Assembly: GCA_017540175.1 (NCBI GenBank)
Contig: JAFYBN010000069.1
Coordinates: 1-35,997 of the forward strand
From: Clostridia bacterium
GTDB lineage: Bacteria > Bacillota > Clostridia > Oscillospirales > CAG-272
Length of the DNA stretch: 35,997 nucleotides
Reading direction: 5' to 3'
Made by a program: the position numbers and the translations under genes. This document shows, in pieces, positions 14,447 through 20,429 of the stretch. The notes beneath the pieces were generated by a model. The model was not told where the DNA came from and searched no databases. It was given only the letters and a program-made list of their open reading frames with translations. Numbering within the stretch: position 1 is the first letter of the stretch; each line of letters opens with the position of its first letter.

Positions 14447-16417
14447 TTATTTCCAGCCCTTCATCTTGCCGGAGTATTCAAGCAGCTTGATGAAGTGCCC
14501 GCCAACCACCGTGCGGTGCTGGAAGCCCACCTGCTGCGCGCTGACGGTGCGGTACCAGTCCGTCATCGGAACGCGGCTGCCGGTGGCATTGTAGTTCATC
14601 CAGAGCGGCGCGACGTATTCCTCGAAATCGTCCCTTCTCTCGGCGAGCGTCGCCGTCCAGACGAGCCAGTCGGATTTCGTGTAGGTCTCGCGGTTGTCCA
14701 GCGGCATGCCGTAGGCGTTGATGTGGTGCTTGTACGACGCGAATTCCGTCGCCGTCACGCCCTTATCCATGATGCCCGTGCCCATGAGCTTGTCCCAGAC
14801 GATGTTGTACTTCATCGACCAGGTGCCGGGGCGGTCGAAGGCGAGACGGTAGCTTCCGTCACCGTTCGCGGCTCTCTCGGCCCAGCCCTTCGCCATCTTC
14901 CGGGCCTTTTCGGTCATCGCCTCGTAATCGGCGTCCCTGCCGAGCATCTTGTAGATCACGCCCAGCCCCGCAATGCCCATGACGGCCTTGAGGCTCAGGT
15001 TGCAGTTGTGCGCGAGGTGACCGGCGAAGTCGTCCGTGCAGAGCTGGTTCTCCGGGTCGTCGCCGTGCGCCTCGAGGTACTTGACCCACGCTTCGAGCAG
15101 ATCGAGGTTGTCCTCGGCGAACTTCGTTTCTTTGTCCGCGATGGCGACCGCCGCCGCCATGACGAGCATGTTGCCGCATTCCTCAACGGGCATCTGGAAC
15201 TGGAGTGCGTTTTCGCCGTACACCTGACCGCGCACGAGCGGGAACTGACCGCAGTCGTGGGGGGCGAAGTCGAAGATCCATTTGTCCGTGCGGGAGTACT
15301 TGTAGATCGGGCGCATCATGCCGCGCACGAGCTCGGGATTATACATCAGATAGAGAGGAATGGACGGATAGGACATGTCCACCGTAGCGGCGCATCCGTT
15401 CGAGAAGCATTCCTTCGAGATCCAGAGGATCTCCCCATCCTTGTCCACGGCGAGCTTGTGCGCCGCGATGGACTGCCGATAGGACAGCTCGCAGATCTCG
15501 GCGTACTTTTCGCCGCCCGCGCGCGTCGCGTCGAGGAAGAGCCGGTCGGAGAACGCCTTGCACTTTGCGGCGAGATCACCTTCGGTGATGTCCTCGAACG
15601 CCTCGCAGATCGCGGTCTCAATGGTCTTGCCGTCCTTGTTCCACCAGCTCGTGAGCTGATCGCCGAAATAGTCGATGGATTTGATGTCGTCATACGCGAA
15701 GAGGAAGAGCGCGCCGGAGCCGGTGCCGGTCGGGATTTTGGACTCGGCGAAGACAAAGGTCATCTCTTCCTTGAAGCCTTCGGGCTGTGTATCGCGGCGG
15801 TGTCTCGGCACAAAGGGAACGGAAAGCGTTTCGCATCCGGTCACGCCCGGTTCGACGGCGAGGTGGAAATACCCCCAGTCGATGCGGATGTCGTCGCCGG
15901 AGCAGTGAAGGACGTCCTGCTTTTTCGAGCCCATCTTGATCGCGGGGATCTCACCCGCGCGGTATTCGGTGACTTCGACTTCATCGTCGCCGCGGTTGTT
16001 GAGACAGATCTCCTCGGAAACCGCGATCTTCACCTTCACTTCACGGCGGACGCCGTCGGTCGAGAAGGCCTCTACCCGCAGATAGCTCACCGGACGGGTG
16101 AGAAGATCGTAATCGTCCATCAGAAGGGGCGTGAGGAAGGTCGCCTTGAGGCAGACGCCCGCGCCTTCAAACGTATAGGTCGTCGAGAGGGCGTCGCAGT
16201 CGCGGGAGGTCTGCTCGAGGGTGGGGGTATCGTCATTGCGGTTGAGCTTGCCCATAAAGCGGTAGGCAACTCCGTCGATTTCGGCAGTCCCGACGATGGT
16301 GTTCGGGTGACCGGTCCAGTGGACGGTCACGGTGTCGGTGAGACGGTCGGCGGGCGACCAGACGGAAAAATACGGGTCGACTGTGATAAGCGGTACGGAA
16401 GGCGGTCTGAGCTGCAT
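14447..16417 (-). CDS. GtaA-like 'glutaminase' family protein (DUF4964/5127/4965/1793 architecture)
   Basis: A 656-residue protein resembling the fungal GtaA glutaminase family, which is built of several domains of unknown function and found mainly in carbohydrate-active gene sets. The N-terminus LRPPSVPLITVDPYFSVWSPADRLTDT is very characteristic. A beta-sandwich region follows, then a C-terminal helical (alpha/alpha) barrel-like half with GEILWISKECFSNG, DVSYPS-like MSYPSIPLYL, DCGQFPLV and the EECGNMLVMAAA segment. No signal peptide is present, so it is cytoplasmic. Despite the name, the true activity in bacteria is not settled; a glycosidase-like role is equally possible. It is a single gene with its own promoter and terminator. 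GGAG precedes the ATG. Confidence 0.8.
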   Translation of the reverse strand: MQLRPPSVPLITVDPYFSVWSPADRLTDTVTVHWTGHPNTIVGTAEIDGVAYRFMGKLNRNDDTPTLEQTSRDCDALSTTYTFEGAGVCLKATFLTPLLMDDYDLLTRPVSYLRVEAFSTDGVRREVKVKIAVSEEICLNNRGDDEVEVTEYRAGEIPAIKMGSKKQDVLHCSGDDIRIDWGYFHLAVEPGVTGCETLSVPFVPRHRRDTQPEGFKEEMTFVFAESKIPTGTGSGALFLFAYDDIKSIDYFGDQLTSWWNKDGKTIETAICEAFEDITEGDLAAKCKAFSDRLFLDATRAGGEKYAEICELSYRQSIAAHKLAVDKDGEILWISKECFSNGCAATVDMSYPSIPLYLMYNPELVRGMMRPIYKYSRTDKWIFDFAPHDCGQFPLVRGQVYGENALQFQMPVEECGNMLVMAAAVAIADKETKFAEDNLDLLEAWVKYLEAHGDDPENQLCTDDFAGHLAHNCNLSLKAVMGIAGLGVIYKMLGRDADYEAMTEKARKMAKGWAERAANGDGSYRLAFDRPGTWSMKYNIVWDKLMGTGIMDKGVTATEFASYKHHINAYGMPLDNRETYTKSDWLVWTATLAERRDDFEEYVAPLWMNYNATGSRVPMTDWYRTVSAQQVGFQHRTVVGGHFIKLLEYSGKMKGWK

Positions 16418-16482
16418 GGCGTGATCTCCTTGTGTTTTTTTCTCATATCGGGACCCCGCGCGCGGCGATCCCTTCGGGTTTC

Positions 16483-16511
16483 AGCATACCATAAAAAACA
16501 GATAAAATCAA
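16483..16511 (-). promoter_or_regulatory. Promoter of the GtaA-like gene
   Basis: On the minus strand, TTGATT (16506-16511), 17 nt and TATGCT (16483-16488). The leader is about 60 nt and contains a GC-rich inverted region. Confidence 0.65.
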
Positions 16512-16538
16512 GTGTCAGTTATCAACAAAACGCGCTCT

Positions 16539-16567
16539 GCGGTGCAAAAAATCAACATTTGCGCCGC
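16539..16567. other. Hairpin downstream of the GNAT gene
   Basis: GCGGTGCAAA and TTTGCGCCGC form a 10-bp stem (one G-U) with a 9-nt loop in the gap between the GtaA-like promoter and the end of the acetyltransferase gene. There is no proper T-tail in the minus direction, so it may be a weak terminator or a 3' stabilising hairpin. Confidence 0.4.
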
Positions 16568-16578
16568 GGCAGAAAAAA

Positions 16579-17151
16579 TCAGATCACGATCCCCGTCGGC
16601 TCGCCCTCTTCGGTGAGCATTTCGCCGCCGCCCATCCCGAGCTTGGCGCAGACGGCGCGCCAGCGTTCCTCCATCCCCTCGTCGTAGAGCACGGGATGAA
16701 AGCCCCCTCTCAGATAGACGACAACGGCCGGCAGACGGAAATCGTCGGTGGTGAGTTCAACCAGCTGCCCGTCCCCGGGCAGGTCGGCTTTCAGCTTTTT
16801 CATGGCGTGGGAGAGCATGGCCTTGCCGATCCCGTGCCCGCGCGCGTCCTCCCGGCAGGCGACCATGTGGATGTCCCCTCTGCCGTCCGGACGGACGTAT
16901 CCGGTGATCGTCGCGACCGGCTCGTTCCCCCGGCAGACAAAGAACACGTCGCGGGAGGGGACGATGGTTTCGCGGTTCAGAATGGCGTCCCGCCACGCGT
17001 CGAGCGTCGCGTCGGGACCGCAGAGTCCGTGTTTGCAGATTTCGACCCATTTCACCTCGTCCCCCGGTTCATACGTGCGGATCGAAAACCCTTCCGGAAC
17101 GGGACAGTCCGGAATGAAGTCGAGCTTGTGGAGCATCATGAGCTGGCGCAT
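16579..17151 (-). CDS. GNAT family N-acetyltransferase
   Basis: A 190-residue acetyl-CoA-dependent acetyltransferase. The acetyl-CoA pyrophosphate-binding motif A is clear as R104-G-H-G-I-G-K110 (EDARGHGIGKAML), preceded by the strand GDIHMVACRE and followed by a helix and the LVELTTDDFRLPAVVVYLRGGFHPVL strand typical of the fold. The substrate is unknown. GGAGG stands 5 nt before the ATG. The gene is monocistronic, with a good promoter and an array of octamer repeats just upstream, and diverges from dpaA. Confidence 0.9.
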   Translation of the reverse strand: MRQLMMLHKLDFIPDCPVPEGFSIRTYEPGDEVKWVEICKHGLCGPDATLDAWRDAILNRETIVPSRDVFFVCRGNEPVATITGYVRPDGRGDIHMVACREDARGHGIGKAMLSHAMKKLKADLPGDGQLVELTTDDFRLPAVVVYLRGGFHPVLYDEGMEERWRAVCAKLGMGGGEMLTEEGEPTGIVI

Positions 17152-17185
17152 AAGTACCTCCGCTGTTGTTCATAGTGATGCTTTC

Positions 17186-17214
17186 ATTATACCACAGTTT
17201 TCGCCCGCTGTCCA
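17186..17214 (-). promoter_or_regulatory. Promoter of the GNAT gene
   Basis: On the minus strand, TGGACA (17209-17214), 17 nt and TATAAT (17186-17191). The leader is about 30 nt. Confidence 0.8.
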
Positions 17215-17254
17215 GCCGCTTCGCCGTTTCACCGTTTAAACGTTTCGCCGTTTC
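17215..17254. repeat. Five tandem octamers, consensus GCCGTTTC
   Basis: GCCGCTTC, GCCGTTTC, ACCGTTTA, AACGTTTC and GCCGTTTC follow each other without gaps, and the middle creates the palindrome CGTTTAAACG. The array begins immediately behind the -35 of the GNAT promoter and ends about 20 bp before the candidate sporulation promoter of dpaA. It may be a simple-sequence repeat or a cluster of regulator half-sites. Confidence 0.7.
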
Positions 17255-17274
17255 GCCCTGACGCGGGATTTTTT

Positions 17275-17303
17275 CACATCCGAGGACGCCCGGACATATC
17301 CTG
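17275..17303 (+). promoter_or_regulatory. Candidate mother-cell (sigma-K/E type) promoter of dpaAB
   Basis: CACA (17275-17278), a 16-nt spacer and CATATCCTG (17295-17303) resemble the sigma-K pattern (AC, N16, CATAnnnTA), with the last base differing. No good housekeeping promoter is visible before dpaA. In Bacillus the homologous spoVFA-spoVFB pair is made in the mother cell. Confidence 0.45.
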
Positions 17304-17351
17304 TGCGCGGAGAATCCTCTCCATGCAGTATGAAAGCACAGGTAAACGAAT

Positions 17352-18233
17352 ATGAAAGAAGAGAAGAAAATCGGAGTCCTCGGCGGCGACCGGCGGATGC
17401 TCGCGGCGGCGCGCAGGCTTGCGGAGCACGGCGAATGCGCGGTTTGGGGGCTGGACGGGGATTTCGCACAAGCGAAAAACATCGTCCGGTGCCTCGGGTG
17501 GGAGTCCGCCGTATCCGGCTCGGACGCGGTCGTGCTCCCCATGCCCGCCGCAAAGGACGGCGTGAAACTCCACGCGCCCCTCTCCGGTCACGACGATGCG
17601 CCCGAGCTGTGCGAGATCGCGCGGCGGCTCAAAATGGGTGCCGTCCTCTTCGGAGGCATGCTCCCGCCCCTTGTGCGGGCTGCCGCGGCGGAGGCGGGGG
17701 CACAGAGCGTCGACTATCAGGAAAACGAGACCTTTTTGATCTTAAACGCCGCCGCCACCGCGGAAGGAGCGCTCGCGGCGTGCATCCGGGAACTGCCGGT
17801 CACTCTATCCGAGACGCGCGCCGTCGTCACGGGGTACGGCAGGGTGGGCAGGACCCTCGCGGGAATGCTTGTGAAACACGGCGCGAAGGTCGCGGTCGCC
17901 GCGCGCTCCTCCCGCGATCTCGGCTGGGCGGAGGCGGACGGGTGCGTCCCCATACCGCTCTCGGTCTGGCGCGGCGCGCCCGTGTCGTGCGACGCCGTGT
18001 TCAACACCGTCCCCGCGCGGCTCCTTGACGAGGGAGCGCTCGAAAAGCTCTCGGGTGCCGTGTATTTCGAGCTCGCGTCCGCGCCCGGCGGTGCGGGCAG
18101 GGAAGAGGCGGAGAAGAAGGGCGTGAAATATGTTCCGCTCGGCGGGCTGCCGGGGCAGGTCGCGCCGAAGACCGCGGGTGAGCTCATCGCGCGGGTCGTG
18201 CTCGAAAAGCTGGGGGAGGCTGCCGATGGATAA
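17352..18233 (+). CDS. dpaA: Dipicolinate synthase subunit A
   Basis: DpaA and DpaB together oxidise dihydrodipicolinate to dipicolinic acid, the calcium chelator packed into the spore core. The 293-residue subunit has an N-terminal domain starting KIGVLGGDRRM and a C-terminal NAD(P)-binding Rossmann segment with VVTGYGRVGRTLA (dinucleotide motif at 161-168). FNTVPARLLDE and YVPLGGLPGQVAPKTAG are typical of the family. It overlaps dpaB by 8 bp, a coupled pair. The ribosome site is weak. The lysine-branch genes that follow it in Bacillus (asd, dapG, dapA) are absent here. Confidence 0.95.
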   Translation: MKEEKKIGVLGGDRRMLAAARRLAEHGECAVWGLDGDFAQAKNIVRCLGWESAVSGSDAVVLPMPAAKDGVKLHAPLSGHDDAPELCEIARRLKMGAVLFGGMLPPLVRAAAAEAGAQSVDYQENETFLILNAAATAEGALAACIRELPVTLSETRAVVTGYGRVGRTLAGMLVKHGAKVAVAARSSRDLGWAEADGCVPIPLSVWRGAPVSCDAVFNTVPARLLDEGALEKLSGAVYFELASAPGGAGREEAEKKGVKYVPLGGLPGQVAPKTAGELIARVVLEKLGEAADG

Positions 18234-18789
18234 GCTCGGATTTGCCCTCTGCGGCTCGTTCTGCAGCCACGTGAAGGCGCTCGACGTTCTGCGCGCGCTC
18301 GTCGGGGAATACGACGTCGTCCCCATCGTCTCCGAACGCGCGTCTTCCACCGCGACCCGGTTCGGGGAGCCCGGAGCCCTGCTCGCCGAGCTTGAGGCGA
18401 TCACCGGTCATAAGCCCGTAACCAGGGTGGAAGAAGCCGAGGAATTCGGACCCTCCCGCCCGCTCGACGCCCTCGTCGTCTGCCCGCTCACGGGCAATTC
18501 CGCGGCAAAGCTCGCGCACGGCATCACGGACACCGCGGTCACAATGGCGGCAAAGGCGCACCTGCGCTCGAACCGTCCCCTTCTGCTCGCGCTCGCCTCA
18601 AACGACGCGATGAGCGCGAACCTCTCGAACATCGGCGTCCTGCTCAACCGCAAGAACGTCTATTTTGTTCCGATGAAGCAGGACGATCCCGTGAAAAAGC
18701 CCCATTCCCTCGTCGCGGATTTCTCCCTCGTCCTCCCGGCTCTCGAAGCCATGAAGCGGGGAGAACAGCTCCGTCCGCTGTTCCTCTGA
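18226..18789 (+). CDS. dpaB: Dipicolinate synthase subunit B
   Basis: The flavoprotein-like partner of DpaA. The 187-residue product starts MDKLGFALCGSFCSHVKAL, a phosphopantothenoylcysteine decarboxylase/flavoprotein-type fold. It has VCPLTGNSAAKLAHGITDTAVTMAAKAHLR and the conserved NRKNVYFVPMKQDDPVKKPHSLVADF block. The start is the ATG at 18226, with GGGGGAGG six bases upstream and inside the end of dpaA. Its presence marks the organism as a likely endospore former. No terminator is obvious between it and the GH27 promoter. Confidence 0.95.
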   Translation: MDKLGFALCGSFCSHVKALDVLRALVGEYDVVPIVSERASSTATRFGEPGALLAELEAITGHKPVTRVEEAEEFGPSRPLDALVVCPLTGNSAAKLAHGITDTAVTMAAKAHLRSNRPLLLALASNDAMSANLSNIGVLLNRKNVYFVPMKQDDPVKKPHSLVADFSLVLPALEAMKRGEQLRPLFL

Positions 18790-18830
18790 CCGATACGGAG
18801 CGAAGGAATTCTCTCTTGTTTTTTTACATT

Positions 18831-18900
18831 CCGTCTTGACAAAACGACGAAACTTGTGTATGATAAAGACGTGAAATCCGCCGTTTTGACAAAACCGCGG
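18831..18900. repeat. Duplicated 19-bp site flanking the GH27 promoter
   Basis: Two near-identical copies, with cores GTCTTGACAAAAC (18833-18845) and GTTTTGACAAAAC (18883-18895), lie exactly 50 bp apart centre to centre, about five helical turns. Both are flanked by CC before and a GC-rich CG after. The second core is a perfect palindrome around its central A. The first overlaps the -35; the second lies about 10-30 bp after the predicted start. They look like paired operators. Confidence 0.6.
18836..18864 (+). promoter_or_regulatory. Promoter of the GH27 gene
   Basis: TTGACA (18836-18841), 17 nt and TATGAT (18859-18864). The expected start near 18871 gives a leader of about 60 nt that carries the second operator-like copy. 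Confidence 0.85.
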
Positions 18901-18930
18901 AAATAAATTCGCACACAAGGAGAATTCATT

Positions 18931-20058
18931 ATGTTAGCACAGAGACCTCCGATGGGGTGGAATTCCTGGAACACGTTCGGCGAAGCGATCAACGAACAGG
19001 TCGTGAAGGACACCGCGGACGCCATCGTGGCGAAGGGACTGAAGGATGCCGGCTACGAATATGTCGTTATCGACGACTGCTGGTCGCTGCGTGAGCGCGG
19101 CGCGGACAACCGCATCATCCCCGACCCGAAGAAATTCCCCTCCGGCATGAAGGCGCTCGCCGACTACGTCCACTCCAAGGGACTGAAATTCGGCATGTAC
19201 TCCTGCGCCGGCACGAGAACCTGCGCGGGCTATCCCGGCTCGTTCGACTATGAATTCATCGACGCAAAGACCTTTGCGGAGTGGGGCGTGGATTTCCTGA
19301 AGTATGACTTCTGCTTCAAGCCCCGCCTGATGAACGGTCCCATCCTCTACAACAGAATGGGCATGGCGCTCAAGGCCTCCGGACGCGAGATCCTCTTCTC
19401 CGCGTGCAACTGGGGCTCCGACGAGGTCGAAAAATGGATCCGCTCCGCCGGCGCGCACATGTACCGCTCCACCGGCGACATCAACGACTCCTTTGAAAGC
19501 TATAAGAACATCGCGATGAGCCAGGTGCAGAAGCTCGCGTACTCCGGTCCCGGCTGCTACAACGACATCGACATGCTCATCGTCGGCATGCGCGGCAAGG
19601 GCAACGTGGCGAACGGCGGCTGCTCCGACATCGAATACAAACAGCACTTCGCCCTCTGGTGCCTCTTCCAGTCCCCGCTCATGATCGGCGGCGACCTCTC
19701 GAAGATCGACGAGACGAACCTCGAGCTGCTCAAGAACAAGGAACTGATCGCCCTGAACCAGGATCCCGAAGCCAGACCGCCGATGATGGTGGTCGGCGGC
19801 GACCGCCCGATTTTCTTCAAGCACCTCGCGAACAACGAGTATGCCGTGGCGTTCTTCAACTTCACGGACCGCGATCACACCTGGGGCGGCGACACGCTCG
19901 AGTTCTACGACGTGGGTCTCTCCGTGTCCTCCGGTTACGGCTTCAAGTTCCGCGACATTTTCACGGGCGAGGACACCGGCGTTCTGACGGGCCGTCTCTC
20001 CGCCGGCGTGAAGGCTCACGACTGCCGCATCTTCCGCGGAACGCTCGTTGAGAAATAA
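18931..20058 (+). CDS. Alpha-galactosidase, glycoside hydrolase family 27
   Basis: A GH27 retaining enzyme that removes terminal alpha-linked galactose, or possibly N-acetylgalactosamine. The 375-residue product opens with RPPMGWNSWNTFG, has the substrate-pocket strand YVVIDDCW, the nucleophile D126 in FLKYDFC and the acid/base D183 in YRSTGDI. The late QSPLMIGGDL and LNQDPEARPP blocks are also typical. A short C-terminal beta domain completes it. There is no signal peptide, so it works on imported sugars. AAGGAG stands 8 nt before the ATG. The codon usage in this gene is noticeably C-rich at third positions, as in rpsO and pnp, suggesting high expression. Confidence 0.93.
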   Translation: MLAQRPPMGWNSWNTFGEAINEQVVKDTADAIVAKGLKDAGYEYVVIDDCWSLRERGADNRIIPDPKKFPSGMKALADYVHSKGLKFGMYSCAGTRTCAGYPGSFDYEFIDAKTFAEWGVDFLKYDFCFKPRLMNGPILYNRMGMALKASGREILFSACNWGSDEVEKWIRSAGAHMYRSTGDINDSFESYKNIAMSQVQKLAYSGPGCYNDIDMLIVGMRGKGNVANGGCSDIEYKQHFALWCLFQSPLMIGGDLSKIDETNLELLKNKELIALNQDPEARPPMMVVGGDRPIFFKHLANNEYAVAFFNFTDRDHTWGGDTLEFYDVGLSVSSGYGFKFRDIFTGEDTGVLTGRLSAGVKAHDCRIFRGTLVEK

Positions 20059-20063
20059 GAACC

Positions 20064-20273
20064 GTGAACGCCGCGTACGAACAGCCGAAGTGCATGAAAT
20101 GCGGCCGCGTTCTGACCTATGACGAGATCGGCATCCACAAGAAAATGATCAACCGCGGCGCGACGGAATTCTTCTGCCTCACCTGCCTCGCGAAGGAGAC
20201 GGGATCGACGGAGGAACGGCTCCGCGAACGCATCGAGCATTTCAGAAAACAGGGCTGTCTCCTGTTCCAGTAA
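20064..20273 (+). CDS. Small protein with two Cys pairs, likely zinc-binding
   Basis: A 69-residue protein starting at a GTG six bases after the GH27 stop. It has CMKCG near the N-terminus (C10, C13) and FCLTC about 25 residues later, a probable four-cysteine zinc site, and ends in a helical charged tail. The ribosome site is weak, so it may be translated by coupling to the GH27 gene, whose transcript it shares up to the terminator at 20287. I do not know its function; a regulatory or adaptor role is only a guess. Confidence 0.7.
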   Translation: MNAAYEQPKCMKCGRVLTYDEIGIHKKMINRGATEFFCLTCLAKETGSTEERLRERIEHFRKQGCLLFQ

Positions 20274-20286
20274 TCCACAAAAGCAT

Positions 20287-20342
20287 ATCGCCGCGCTCTT
20301 TCCCCGGTTTTCGCCGAAGGATGGAGCGCGGCGATTCTTTTT
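20287..20342 (+). terminator. Strong intrinsic terminator after the GH27 transcript
   Basis: ATCGCCGCGCTC (20287-20298) and GAGCGCGGCGAT (20324-20335) form a perfect 12-bp stem, followed by TCTTTTT. Confidence 0.9.
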
Positions 20343-20365
20343 CATGCCGAATGACGAAAGATGTC

Positions 20366-20394
20366 TTGTAATCCCCGGCGGTTCATGCTATAAT
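20366..20394 (+). promoter_or_regulatory. Promoter of the mannosidase operon
   Basis: TTGTAA (20366-20371), 17 nt and TATAAT (20389-20394), with the start expected near 20401 and only about 29 nt of leader. GGTTCA occurs twice around the -10 (20380-20385 and 20395-20400), and the second is part of an imperfect palindrome GGTT-CAA-AACC, a possible operator at the start site. Confidence 0.8.
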
Positions 20395-20429
20395 GGTTCA
20401 AAACCGTCTGAAATTACCCGGAGGAATAT

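Noticed and set aside
16519-16527. DnaA-box-like TTATCAACA upstream of the GtaA-like gene
   Set aside because: A single copy with one mismatch and no AT-rich unwinding region or neighbouring boxes; not evidence for an origin.
14495-16687. 730-codon plus-strand open frame
   Set aside because: Antisense shadow of the GtaA-like gene, which has a recognisable family sequence, promoter and terminator.
17215-17254. CRISPR array
   Set aside because: The repeats are contiguous 8-mers without spacers.
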